From the NCBI GenBank assembly GCA_900772235.1, contig CAAGQX010000143.1, forward strand, positions 1-33,198: 33,198 nt of DNA. Reading direction: 5' to 3'. The position numbers and the translations under genes were made by a program. This DNA comes from Clostridia bacterium (GTDB lineage Bacteria; Bacillota; Clostridia; TANB77; CAG-508). The notes beneath the pieces are model-generated. The model searched no databases. It was not told where the DNA came from and saw only the letters and a list, made by a program, of their open reading frames with translations. Positions 1 to 6,384 of this stretch are shown piece by piece. The stretch's first letter is position 1, and each line of letters begins with the position of its first letter.

Positions 1-16
1 CGATTTTAATCGCCCG
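1..16 (+). repeat. Partial GGGCGATT/AATCGCCC palindromic repeat at window edge
   Basis: The first 16 bases equal positions 33101-33116 and form the right part of the palindromic module seen complete at 138-155 and 33097-33116. The window therefore starts inside an interspersed repeat, which suggests an assembly break there. Confidence 0.75.
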
Positions 17-51
17 AAATAGAATATGATTACAATTATTTTTGTTCAATT

Positions 52-160
52 ATGCAATAATATTTATCAATGGTTCACACAAACGGACAGGTTTGGAACC
101 CGCCCCTACAAATTTAATAATGTGTTTTTACATTTTCGGGCGATTAAAATCGCCCCTACA
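52..160 (-). repeat. Composite palindromic repeat, copy 1
   Basis: On the plus strand this copy has a flank (AATAATATTTATCAATGGTT), a palindrome of the form CGGRCRGGTTTGGAACCCGCCC at 84-106, a spacer containing AATTTAATAATGTG, and a second palindrome GGGCGATT..AATCGCCC at 138-155 followed by CTACA. It is the reverse complement of the element at 33079-33198, with only scattered differences across about 110 bp. There is no coding potential. It is a two-hairpin interspersed repeat, perhaps REP- or MITE-like; the mechanism of spread is unknown. Confidence 0.85.
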
Positions 161-197
161 TTTTTTTATATTTTTTAATATATAAAAATGTTTTTAT

Positions 198-289
198 GCG
201 GACGGGTTTAGAAACGGTCCCTGCAAATTTAATAATGTGTTTTTGTATTTACAGGCGATTAAAATCGCCCCTACCACAAATTACAATTT
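198..289 (-). repeat. Composite palindromic repeat, copy 2 (decayed)
   Basis: Second tandem copy in the same orientation as copy 1. The first hairpin is degraded (GCGGACGGGTTTAGAAACGG), but the AATTTAATAATGTG spacer and the GGCGATT..AATCGCC hairpin are kept. Positions 271-289 (CTACCACAAATTACAATTT) are an exact reverse complement of 33079-33097. Thus the right-hand copy joins the outer flank of copy 1 to the inner flank of copy 2. Confidence 0.8.
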
Positions 290-294
290 CTCTT

Positions 295-325
295 TTGCAC
301 CTTTTTATGTAAAATTCATATAATA
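295..325 (+). promoter_or_regulatory. Promoter for the small membrane gene and spoVM; sigma factor uncertain
   Basis: TTGCAC (295-300) and TATAAT (319-324) with an 18-bp spacer could serve the housekeeping sigma factor. The same bases also fit the mother-cell sigma-K pattern of AC, 16 bases, then CATAnnnTA (CATATAATA at 317-325). SpoVM is made during sporulation in Bacillus (sigma-E), so a sporulation promoter is plausible. The sequence alone does not decide. Confidence 0.45.
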
Positions 326-371
326 TTACTAAGAAATAATTTATAACTAAAACTAGAAGGAGGTTTTTTTA

Positions 372-521
372 TTGTTTAATCTTATAAAGAAAACACTTGC
401 TGTTTGTTTAATTGGTTTTGGCATTGGTGTTCTTCTTGTAATATTACTTCCCTTCTATGGCTGGCTTTTCATTATAGGGCTTGCAATTATAGCCGTTGGT
501 ATAGCATGGCTTTGCTGCTGA
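372..521 (+). CDS. Small integral membrane protein (49 aa), TTG start
   Basis: Reading from TTG at 372 gives 49 codons and a TGA. AGAAGGAGG (355-363) lies about 8 bases before the TTG, and this decides the start. After a short basic N-terminus (MFNLIKK) the peptide is almost wholly hydrophobic, enough for one long or two short membrane segments split by LPFYGW, and it ends in WLCC. It precedes the SpoVM-like gene by 26 bp and probably shares its mRNA. I do not recognise the family. The context suggests a sporulation-stage membrane peptide, but that is inference. It is below the length at which gene callers are reliable, yet its ribosome binding site is among the best in the window. Confidence 0.7.
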   Translation: MFNLIKKTLAVCLIGFGIGVLLVILLPFYGWLFIIGLAIIAVGIAWLCC

Positions 522-547
522 AATGTTTTAAAGGAGTGTGTTTATAT

Positions 548-619
548 ATGACTATTGTTGTTAAAAAAGTTCCCAAATTTTTAAGGGGATTCGTAAAATT
601 AATTTTTGGTGTAAAATAA
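548..619 (+). CDS. spoVM: SpoVM-like sporulation peptide (23 aa)
   Basis: A 23-codon frame starts at ATG 548 after AAAGGAG (529-535). The peptide contains KVPKFLRGFVKLIFG, which aligns with the amphipathic helix of Bacillus subtilis SpoVM (26 aa; KLPKFLGGIVRAMLG). Proline 9, which is functionally important in SpoVM, falls at the same residue number. SpoVM recognises the convex forespore membrane and anchors the SpoIVA coat basement layer. In Bacillus spoVM lies next to rpmB, and here rpmB is the convergent neighbour, which supports the call. The peptide is slightly shorter than the Bacillus one at its C-terminus. The length is too small for a statistical match, but motif plus context make the assignment strong. 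Confidence 0.85.
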   Translation: MTIVVKKVPKFLRGFVKLIFGVK

Positions 620-633
620 TTACATATTTTAGA

Positions 634-666
634 CAAAAAAAATAGGCTTCAAAACCTATTTTTTTA
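634..666. terminator. Bidirectional terminator between spoVM and rpmB
   Basis: AAATAGG..CCTATTT hairpin flanked by an A-run on the left (635-642) and a T-run on the right (659-665). It can therefore end transcription from both the plus-strand spoVM unit and the minus-strand ribosomal operon. Confidence 0.8.
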
Positions 667-670
667 TTTA

Positions 671-868
671 CTATATTTTTTCTACTTTTCCTGCGCGTAA
701 GCATTTTGCACAAACATGTATTTTTTTTGGTTGTCCATTTACCATTGTTTTTACAGTTCTTAAATTTGGTTTCCAAGTTCTTGATGTTCTTTTACTTATA
801 TGAGAACGTGTAATACTTAGTTTGTTTCCATAGCTTACAGATTTATTACAAATTTCACATTTTGCCAT
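671..868 (-). CDS. rpmB: Ribosomal protein L28, zinc-binding form
   Basis: This 65-residue protein of the large subunit has the L28 pattern: N-terminal CEIC, a basic GNKLSITRSHISKRT stretch and a C-terminal HVCAKCLRAGKV. Cysteines 4, 7, 53 and 56 form a zinc site, so this is the zinc (C+) type. AGGAGG lies before the ATG. It follows rplQ in the same direction with a 69-bp spacer containing 7-bp repeats and may be the last gene of the ribosomal superoperon. That location is unusual, because cbiO/ecf genes or rplM commonly follow rplQ in Firmicutes. Adjacency to spoVM matches Bacillus. Confidence 0.97.
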   Translation of the reverse strand: MAKCEICNKSVSYGNKLSITRSHISKRTSRTWKPNLRTVKTMVNGQPKKIHVCAKCLRAGKVEKI

Positions 869-893
869 TTCAATTTTCCTCCTTAATTTCTTC

Positions 894-940
894 GAGGTTT
901 TGGCTATAAAGTTCTAACCTCTAACTTCTAACCTCTATTA
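894..940 (-). repeat. Degenerate 7-bp tandem repeats in rplQ-rpmB spacer
   Basis: Read on the minus strand, 915-938 is a run of heptamers of the type AGAGGTT-AGAAGTT-AGAGGTT-AGAACTT. GAGGTT at 894-899 is complementary to AACCTC at 916-921, giving a potential hairpin. The pattern recurs in other spacers of the operon (2446-2515, 10331-10460, 14458-14550). Confidence 0.65.
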
Positions 941-1462
941 AACTAATTCGATAATTGCTCTTTCAGCATTATCTCCTCTTCTTGGTCCAACTTTAATTAT
1001 TCTTGTATATCCACCTTGTCTTGTAGCATATTTTGTAGCTAACTCTCCAAATAATTTTGCTGGTAAATCAATGTTATTTCCTTTACTGTCTTTTACTTTG
1101 TTTGTTTTTGCCATTATTTTTCTTCTAGCATTTAATCTAGATGGCATATCTTTTTGTCTTTGTTCCATTTTTTCTTCTTTAACAACTCTTAGATATTCTT
1201 TACCATTTTTGCTTGTAACCTTTTCCATTTCTTTGTTACCTTTGCTATCTAGTTTAGCTTTTACTACTTTAACTTCTACTGTTTCAAAGTTATCTTTTTC
1301 TCTTACTGCTAAAGCTATTAAGTTTTCTGCTATACTTCTTACTTCTTTAGCTCTGCTTTCAGTTGTTTCTATTCTTCCATACACTAACAAATCAGTAGTT
1401 AGGTTTTTTAACATTGCCATTCTTTGGTCTGTTGGTTTTCCTAATTTTCTATCTTTAGCCAA
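938..1462 (-). CDS. rplQ: Ribosomal protein L17 with internal insertion
   Basis: Large-subunit protein near the exit tunnel. The N-terminus (KLGKPTDQRMAMLKNLTTDLL) and C-terminus (ATRQGGYTRIIKVGPRRGD) are typical L17. The protein has 174 residues against about 120 in Bacillus. The extra roughly 50 residues, lysine-rich, lie around residues 58-105 between the first helices and the NARR motif. Insertions at this place occur in L17 of other Clostridia, so this is probably lineage-typical. The start is TTG at 1462, set by AAGGAGGAG a few bases upstream; no ATG fits. It follows rpoA with an 18-bp gap. Confidence 0.96.
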   Translation of the reverse strand: MAKDRKLGKPTDQRMAMLKNLTTDLLVYGRIETTESRAKEVRSIAENLIALAVREKDNFETVEVKVVKAKLDSKGNKEMEKVTSKNGKEYLRVVKEEKMEQRQKDMPSRLNARRKIMAKTNKVKDSKGNNIDLPAKLFGELATKYATRQGGYTRIIKVGPRRGDNAERAIIELV

Positions 1463-1480
1463 TTTTTTCTCCTCCTTTAA

Positions 1481-2428
1481 TTATTCTTCCTCATGAACAA
1501 AATCTAATCCTAAAGCGTGTAATTTATTAGTTACTTCATCTAATGATTTTTTACCTAAATTTCTTACTTTCATCATATCAGATTCTGTTTTATTTGCTAA
1601 GTCTTCAACAGTTGTAATTCCTGCTCTTTTTAAGCAGTTGTATGATCTTACAGATAGTTCTAATTCTTCTATAAGCATTTCTAATACTTTTTCTTTCTTA
1701 GATTCTTCTTTTTCTATCATTACTTTAGTATTTTTTGCTGTTTCTGATAAATCTATAAATAGCTCTAAATGTCCAGTCATAACTTTAGCTGCTAAACTTA
1801 ATGCTTCGTGAGCTTTTAAGCTACCATCTGTCCAAACTTCTATTGTTAGCTTATCAAAATCTACCATTTGACCTACTCTAGTATTTTGTACTGAATAGTT
1901 TACTTTTTTTACAGGTGTGAATATAGAATCTATTGGTAGAACATCTATTGCTTTGCTTAATCCTTTATTCTTTTCAGCAACATTGTATCCTCTTCCTTTA
2001 TCTACTGTCATTTCCATATGTAAATGACCACCTTCGGCTACTGTTGCTATATGTAAATCTGGGTTTAATATTTCTATAGATGAATCTGTGATTATATCGC
2101 CTGCTTTTACTTCACCTTCGCCTTTGAAATCAATAGATATTGTTTTTTCTTGGTTATCAAACATTTTTAGTCTAACACTTTTTAAATTAACAATAATTTC
2201 TGGTACATCTTCTACTACATTTGGTATAGTTGAAAATTCGTGTGAAACACCATCAATTTTTACAGTAGTTATTGCTGCTCCTGGTAGTGATGATAATAGT
2301 ATTCTTCTTAATGAATTTCCTATTGTCATTCCATATCCTCTTTCTAATGGTTCACATACAAATTTTGCGTAATTTTCTGCATCATCTATTGCTAGGCATT
2401 CAATATTTGGCTTTTCAAATTCAATCAT
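1481..2428 (-). CDS. rpoA: RNA polymerase alpha subunit
   Basis: 315 residues, normal length. The N-terminal domain (about 1-230) carries the dimerisation and beta/beta-prime contact region, including the GYGMTIGNSLRRILLSS motif near residue 32. The C-terminal domain (about 250-310) contains the helix-hairpin-helix signature SVRSYNCLKRAGITTVEDL used for UP-element DNA and activator contacts. AGGAGG precedes the ATG. It sits between rpsD and rplQ, the usual alpha-operon position. Confidence 0.98.
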   Translation of the reverse strand: MIEFEKPNIECLAIDDAENYAKFVCEPLERGYGMTIGNSLRRILLSSLPGAAITTVKIDGVSHEFSTIPNVVEDVPEIIVNLKSVRLKMFDNQEKTISIDFKGEGEVKAGDIITDSSIEILNPDLHIATVAEGGHLHMEMTVDKGRGYNVAEKNKGLSKAIDVLPIDSIFTPVKKVNYSVQNTRVGQMVDFDKLTIEVWTDGSLKAHEALSLAAKVMTGHLELFIDLSETAKNTKVMIEKEESKKEKVLEMLIEELELSVRSYNCLKRAGITTVEDLANKTESDMMKVRNLGKKSLDEVTNKLHALGLDFVHEEE

Positions 2429-2445
2429 TTTTACCTCCTAATTTA

Positions 2446-2515
2446 GATATTAGTCTTTAGAAATTTTTTACTTTTCTTAATTCTAATTTCTATTTTCTAA
2501 TTCCTAACTATTTAG
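2446..2515 (-). repeat. Heptad-armed inverted repeat in rpsD-rpoA spacer
   Basis: The right arm on the plus strand reads TTCTAAT-TTCTATT-TTCTAAT-TCCTAAC (2481-2508). The left arm (TTTAGAT-ATTAGTC-TTTAGAA, about 2443-2463) is roughly its reverse complement. The result is an imperfect AT-rich hairpin whose arms consist of 7-bp units. Confidence 0.55.
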
Positions 2516-3134
2516 AATATAACTCTACAATTAAATGTTCTTCTACTGGTATATCAACATCTTCTCTAGATGCTAATCTTAATACTTTACCTTGCATTTT
2601 GTCTGCATCTTTTTCTAGCCATTCTGGAACTGGTCTTGCAGCATTTACTTCAAGGTTTTCTTTTATAGTTTTGTTATCTTTCTTAATTTCTCTAACTGTT
2701 ATAACATCTCCTGCTTTTATTAAGTAAGATGGTATATCAACTTTTTTACCATTAACTTCAAAATGTCCGTGATTTACAAGTTGTCTTGCTTGTGCTCTTG
2801 ATGTTCCAAATCCTAATCTGTAAACAACATTGTCTAATCTACTTTCTAATATTTGAAGTAAGTTTTCACCTGTTATACCTTTTTTATTTTCAGCCATTTC
2901 GAAGTATTTTCTAAATTGTTTTTCTCCTACTCCGTAAAATGCTTTTGTTTTTTGTTTTTCTCTTAATTGAGTTCCATATTCAGATATTTTCTTTTTACCT
3001 TGTCCGTGTTCACCTGGAGCATAGTTTCTTCTTGTTACACTGCATTTATCTGTATAACATCTAGAACCTTTTAAGAACAATTTTTGTCCTTCTCTACGAC
3101 AAATACGGCATTGTTCGTCTTTATATCTTGCCAT
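2508..3134 (-). CDS. rpsD: Ribosomal protein S4, zinc-binding form
   Basis: 208-residue small-subunit assembly protein that binds the 16S 5' domain. Cysteines 9, 12, 26 and 31 at the N-terminus form the zinc knuckle of C+ S4 proteins. The S4 RNA-binding domain is in the middle (RLDNVVYRLGFGTSRAQARQLVNHGHF). GAAAGGAG precedes the ATG. In Bacillus S4 is monocistronic; here it lies within the alpha operon between rpsK and rpoA, the arrangement common in Clostridia and in E. coli. Confidence 0.98.
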   Translation of the reverse strand: MARYKDEQCRICRREGQKLFLKGSRCYTDKCSVTRRNYAPGEHGQGKKKISEYGTQLREKQKTKAFYGVGEKQFRKYFEMAENKKGITGENLLQILESRLDNVVYRLGFGTSRAQARQLVNHGHFEVNGKKVDIPSYLIKAGDVITVREIKKDNKTIKENLEVNAARPVPEWLEKDADKMQGKVLRLASREDVDIPVEEHLIVELYSK

Positions 3135-3159
3135 AATTAATCTCCTTTCTATTATCTTA

Positions 3160-3187
3160 AAAAACTTTAAACTTATTTAAAGTTTTT
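3160..3187 (-). repeat. Perfect 12-bp AT-rich hairpin in rpsK-rpsD spacer
   Basis: AAAAACTTTAAA (3160-3171) and TTTAAAGTTTTT (3176-3187) are exact reverse complements around a 4-base loop. On the minus strand the stem ends in a T-run, so it resembles an intrinsic terminator with almost no GC. It could be an attenuator, or an mRNA end- or processing-signal, between rpsK and rpsD. Confidence 0.6.
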
Positions 3188-3209
3188 GCCTTTATACTGA
3201 GCTTCAAAA

Positions 3210-3605
3210 TTATACTCTTCTTCTTTTTGGTGGTCTACAACCATTATGAGGTATTGGAGTTACATCTTTAATCATGCTTATTTCCAAACCTGCTGTTTGA
3301 AGTGATCTTATTGCAGCTTCTCTTCCTGAACCTGGTCCTTTTACATAAACTGCAACAGTTTTTAAACCATGTTCCATTCCAGCTTTAGCTGCTGTAAGTG
3401 CTGCTTCTCCTGCTGCGAAAGGTGTGCTTTTTCTAGAACCTTTGAATCCTAATTCTCCAGCACTTGCCCATGAAATAACATTTCCTTTTTCGTCTGTTAT
3501 TGTTACTATTGTGTTATTAAAACTAGAATGTATATGAGCAGCTCCTTTTTCAATATTTTTTCTATCTCTTCTTCTAGTAACTTTTTTTGTTGCTACTTTA
3601 GCCAT
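3210..3605 (-). CDS. rpsK: Ribosomal protein S11
   Basis: 131 residues. It contains the S11 signatures HIHSSFNNTIVTITD, SAGELGFKGSRKSTPFAA and GPGSGREAAIRSL, ending DVTPIPHNGCRPPKRRRV as in nearly all bacteria. S11 lies on the platform of the 30S subunit with S18 and S6. It follows rpsM by 82 bp in the alpha operon. AAGGAAGGAG precedes the ATG. Confidence 0.98.
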   Translation of the reverse strand: MAKVATKKVTRRRDRKNIEKGAAHIHSSFNNTIVTITDEKGNVISWASAGELGFKGSRKSTPFAAGEAALTAAKAGMEHGLKTVAVYVKGPGSGREAAIRSLQTAGLEISMIKDVTPIPHNGCRPPKRRRV

Positions 3606-3687
3606 TTTTCTTTACTCCTTCCTTATGAGTATTTTGTTTTATTGTGTTTATTTTTGCTTTTATATAGCAAATATCAAACATTAAATC

Positions 3688-4050
3688 TTATTTCTTTTTG
3701 CTTACTAATTTTCTTGGACCTTTTCTTGTACGAGCATTAGTTTTTGTTCTTTGTCCTCTTACAGGTAGTCCTCTTCTATGTCTGATTCCTCTAAAGCATC
3801 CTATTTCTGTAAGTCTTTTAATGTTAAGTGCTACTTCACGTCTTAAGTCACCTTCAACTTTGTAACCTTCCATAGCTTTTCTTATACTATTAACTTGATC
3901 ATCTGTTAAATCCTTAACTCTTGTGTCTGGATTAACACCTGCTTCAGCTAATATTTTGTTAGAACTTGTTCTTCCTATACCATAGATATATGTAAGTCCT
4001 ATTTCAACTCTTTTTTCTTTAGGTAAATCTACTCCTGCTATACGAGCCAT
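3688..4050 (-). CDS. rpsM: Ribosomal protein S13
   Basis: 120 residues. It starts MARIAGVDLPKEKRVEIGLTY and has the helix-turn-helix region GIGRTSSNKILAEAG and the basic tail RGLPVRGQRTKTNARTRKGP that reaches the tRNA at the P site. S13 forms inter-subunit bridges with 23S rRNA and L5. GAGGTG lies upstream of the ATG. It is separated from rpmJ by 158 bp holding two inverted repeats. Confidence 0.98.
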   Translation of the reverse strand: MARIAGVDLPKEKRVEIGLTYIYGIGRTSSNKILAEAGVNPDTRVKDLTDDQVNSIRKAMEGYKVEGDLRREVALNIKRLTEIGCFRGIRHRRGLPVRGQRTKTNARTRKGPRKLVSKKK

Positions 4051-4084
4051 AAATCTTTCACCTCTTTATCTTAATTTTAAAAAC

Positions 4085-4121
4085 ATGTTTAATTAGTATG
4101 ATTTGAAATGTAATTAAACAT
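4085..4121 (-). repeat. 11-bp inverted repeat upstream of rpsM
   Basis: ATGTTTAATTA (4085-4095) and TAATTAAACAT (4111-4121) are exact reverse complements. It lies 35 bp before the rpsM start in the 5' part of the spacer and could form an mRNA hairpin. Its function is unknown. Confidence 0.55.
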
Positions 4122-4135
4122 TTGGATTGTATATA

Positions 4136-4196
4136 TAATAAATAAAATAGATATTTCCCAAATTTCTTTGGCAGCCGCTACTCTATTTATATTATT
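4136..4196 (-). repeat. Second stem-loop in the rpmJ-rpsM spacer
   Basis: An AT-rich outer stem pairs AATAAAATAGA-type sequence (about 4139-4152) with TCTATTTATATT (4182-4193). It encloses CCAAA..TTTGG (4159-4172) and an unpaired GCAGCCGCTAC segment. The GC-rich loop in such AT-rich surroundings stands out. No known riboswitch motif was recognised. Confidence 0.4.
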
Positions 4197-4208
4197 AGCT
4201 AATTAAAA

Positions 4209-4322
4209 CTACCCTTGTCTTTGTTTGTGTTTAGGGTTTTCACAAATAACTCTTATTTTACCTTTTCTTTTGATTACTTTACATTTATCGCATATTGGTT
4301 TTACTGATGGTCTTACTTTCAT
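4209..4322 (-). CDS. rpmJ: Ribosomal protein L36, zinc-binding form
   Basis: 37 codons reading MKVRPSVKPICDKC at the start and ending ENPKHKQRQG, essentially the bacterial consensus. Cysteines 11, 14 and 27 and histidine 32 are the zinc ligands. L36 is a small 50S protein linking 23S domains. AGAGAGGTG precedes the ATG. It sits between infA and rpsM as usual. Confidence 0.97.
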   Translation of the reverse strand: MKVRPSVKPICDKCKVIKRKGKIRVICENPKHKQRQG

Positions 4323-4389
4323 TTTTTTCACCTCTCTCAAACTTCTTATTGTTCGGGTTAATTTTTAATTTATTATATAAAACTAAACT

Positions 4390-4412
4390 AAAAGTAAACT
4401 AATGTTACTTTT
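4390..4412 (-). repeat. 8-bp hairpin in infA-rpmJ spacer
   Basis: AAAAGTAA (4390-4397) and TTACTTTT (4405-4412) pair around a 7-base loop. AT-only apart from two pairs; weak on its own, listed because it is one of a series. Confidence 0.4.
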
Positions 4413-4422
4413 CATTTAATTT

Positions 4423-4638
4423 TTATTTAGCTCTCCAAGTAATTCTTCCACGATTTAAATCGTATGGAGATAATTCAAGTTTTACTTTATCTCCTGGAAG
4501 TATTTTAATGTAATTCATTCTAAGTTTTCCTGAAATATGAGCTAACACTTGATGTCCATTTTCTAATTCTACTTTAAAGTTTGTATTTGGAAGTGCTTCA
4601 ACTACTACTCCCTCAACTTCTATAACATCTTCTTTCAA
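4423..4638 (-). CDS. infA: Translation initiation factor IF-1
   Basis: 71 residues, one S1-type OB fold: KEDVIEVEGVVVEALPNTNF at the start, the HISGKLRMNYIKILPGDKV core and ending YDLNRGRITWRAK. IF-1 occupies the 30S A site during initiation. The start is TTG (4636-4638) after AGGAGGG, with no better ATG. It is placed between map and rpmJ. The extra KOW-domain gene that many Clostridia have between map and infA is absent: the 72-bp gap is too short. Confidence 0.97.
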   Translation of the reverse strand: MKEDVIEVEGVVVEALPNTNFKVELENGHQVLAHISGKLRMNYIKILPGDKVKLELSPYDLNRGRITWRAK

Positions 4639-4710
4639 TAGATTATTTCCCTCCTATTTGGCAATTATCGAAATTACCAGAAATAACTTATATATTATAC
4701 ATTGTTTTTA

Positions 4711-5478
4711 TTAGATTGTCAATATTTCTGGTTCTTTTTCTGTAATTAAAATTGTATTTTCATAATGAGCACTATTTGTTCCATCTTCTGTAATAATTGT
4801 CCATCCATCATCAAGCTCTAAAATCCCAGGTTTTCCGGCAATTACCATAGGTTCAATTGCAAGTGTCATACCTGCTTCTAGCCTTACTCCTCGCCCTGCT
4901 TTTCCATAATTTGGTATACCTGGTTCTTCGTGCATTTGCCTTCCAATGCCGTGTCCTTGAAATTCTTTTACTACAGAATAACCATTTTTTTCTATAAATT
5001 CTCCTATGGCGTGAGAAACATCTCCTAGCCTGTTTCCTACTTTTGCATATTTTATTCCCTCAAAGAATGCTTTTTTAGTAATCTCTACTAATCTTTCATC
5101 TTCTTGGCTTACCTTTCCAACTAAATATGTTCTTGCACAATCTCCATTAAACCCATTTTTGTATACTACTAAATCTACACTTACAATATCTCCTTCTTTT
5201 ATTATAGTTTTTTTAGAAGGTATTCCGTGTATTACTTCATCATTAATAGACACACAAAGTGTTGCTGGAAAATCTGGTATTCCCTTAACACCACTTGGAT
5301 AATTTTTTTGTGCAGGAATTGCATTCTGAGATTTTATAAATTTCTCTGCAATTTGGTCTAATTCCCAAGTGCTAACACCCGGTCTTATGGCCTTTTCTAC
5401 TTCTTTTTGAGTTAATGAGGCAATTTTACAAGCTTCCTTCATAATCTCAATTTCTCTTTTTGATTTTATATCTACCAT
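4711..5478 (-). CDS. map: Type I methionine aminopeptidase
   Basis: 255 residues, the usual length for the short class Ia enzyme without an N-terminal zinc finger. It removes the initiator Met from nascent proteins. The five metal ligands of the pita-bread fold are visible: D102 (SVDLV), D113 (NGDCART), H176 (GHGIG), E209 (AIEPM) and E240 (AHYEN). GAGGATGAG precedes the ATG. It follows adk as in most Firmicute spc operons. Confidence 0.98.
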   Translation of the reverse strand: MVDIKSKREIEIMKEACKIASLTQKEVEKAIRPGVSTWELDQIAEKFIKSQNAIPAQKNYPSGVKGIPDFPATLCVSINDEVIHGIPSKKTIIKEGDIVSVDLVVYKNGFNGDCARTYLVGKVSQEDERLVEITKKAFFEGIKYAKVGNRLGDVSHAIGEFIEKNGYSVVKEFQGHGIGRQMHEEPGIPNYGKAGRGVRLEAGMTLAIEPMVIAGKPGILELDDGWTIITEDGTNSAHYENTILITEKEPEILTI

Positions 5479-5501
5479 TTTCTCATCCTCTTAATAAACA
5501 T

Positions 5502-5537
5502 AAAAAGTATAAAGTAAAATTTATATTTATACTTTTT
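5502..5537 (-). repeat. 12-bp inverted repeat in adk-map spacer
   Basis: AAAAAGTATAAA (5502-5513) and TTTATACTTTTT (5526-5537) are exact reverse complements with a 12-base loop. It fills most of the 69-bp spacer. AT-rich and of unknown role. Confidence 0.55.
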
Positions 5538-5547
5538 ACATAAATCA

Positions 5548-6207
5548 TTATTTGTTTTTAATATATTCTTCTACTTCTTTTGCAACATCATATGATGTTT
5601 TTCCAACTCTGTCCCCAGCTTTTGCATTATATAGTACTTGTGCATTTTCATAATAATCTATTATTTCTTGTGCAGATTCACTATATACTTTTAATCTGTT
5701 TTGAACTATTTCTGGTTTTTGGTCTTCTCTTTGATATAATTCTCCCCCACATTTGTCGCATATTCCTTCTACTTTTGGTGGATTAAATACTACATTATAT
5801 ATTTCGTTGCATTCTCTACAGCTTCTTCTATTTGCTATTCTTTCTACTATTTCCTCAAATGGTACATCTATATTTAAAGACATATCTACTTTTTTATTCA
5901 TTTCACTTAGCATTTTATCTAAACATATTGCTTGATTTTTTGTTCTTGGAAATCCATCTAAAACTGCTCCATTTGTAACATCATCTGCTTTTAATCTTTC
6001 TTTTAACATTTTTATTGTTATTTCATCTGGAACAAGTTCTCCCTTGTCCATATATTCTTTTACTTTTTTTCCAAGTTCTGTTTCATTTTTCAAATTTTCT
6101 CTAAATAAGTCACCTGTTGAAATATGTGCTAATTTTAAGTCTTTTGCTATTTTTTCTCCAGCTGTTCCTTTTCCACTTCCTGGAGCTCCTAATAATACTA
6201 TAAACAT
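5548..6207 (-). CDS. adk: Adenylate kinase, zinc-LID type
   Basis: 219 residues from ATG 6207, chosen because the protein then starts MFIVLLGAPGSGKGT and AGGGGGAAT lies just upstream. The open frame extends a further 19 codons upstream without similarity. P-loop at residues 7-15 (GAPGSGKGT), AMP-binding ISTGDLFR (29-36), DGFPR (84-88), and LID cysteines 130, 133, 150 and 153 that bind zinc, as in Gram-positive Adk. It interconverts AMP, ADP and ATP. Its place between secY and map is conserved. A 177-bp spacer with a nested palindrome separates it from secY. Confidence 0.97.
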   Translation of the reverse strand: MFIVLLGAPGSGKGTAGEKIAKDLKLAHISTGDLFRENLKNETELGKKVKEYMDKGELVPDEITIKMLKERLKADDVTNGAVLDGFPRTKNQAICLDKMLSEMNKKVDMSLNIDVPFEEIVERIANRRSCRECNEIYNVVFNPPKVEGICDKCGGELYQREDQKPEIVQNRLKVYSESAQEIIDYYENAQVLYNAKAGDRVGKTSYDVAKEVEEYIKNK

Positions 6208-6304
6208 ATTTATTCCCCCTATAATCTCCTGTTTATGTGCATTACAAGAAGTAAGATTTAACATAAACTAGATTTATATAAGTCTATTCTATATGGCAAA
6301 ATTT

Positions 6305-6379
6305 AAGTGGGCAATGTAAGAATTTACTAGTGTGAGATGTTATATTATGTTCTCACTTTTAACCTCACACGGCCCACTT
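6305..6379. repeat. Nested two-stem palindrome between secY and adk
   Basis: Outer arms AAGTGGGC (6305-6312) and GCCCACTT (6372-6379) and inner arms GTGTGAG (6330-6336) and CTCACAC (6364-6370) are exact reverse complements. The outer right arm continues into a T-run on the plus strand, and the matching A-run opens the element on the minus strand. It is much richer in GC than its surroundings. It could be a miniature insertion or a structured spacer controlling adk expression. Confidence 0.65.
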
Positions 6380-6384
6380 TTTTT

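Noticed and set aside
1..290. CRISPR array from the repeated units at the left end
   Set aside because: Only two imperfect units with palindromic, not spacer-separated, organisation, and no cas genes.
404..547. A longer plus-strand frame upstream of and in frame with spoVM
   Set aside because: The ribosome binding site at 529-535 and the SpoVM match fix the start at 548; the upstream part is a shadow of the 49-aa gene, which is in another frame.
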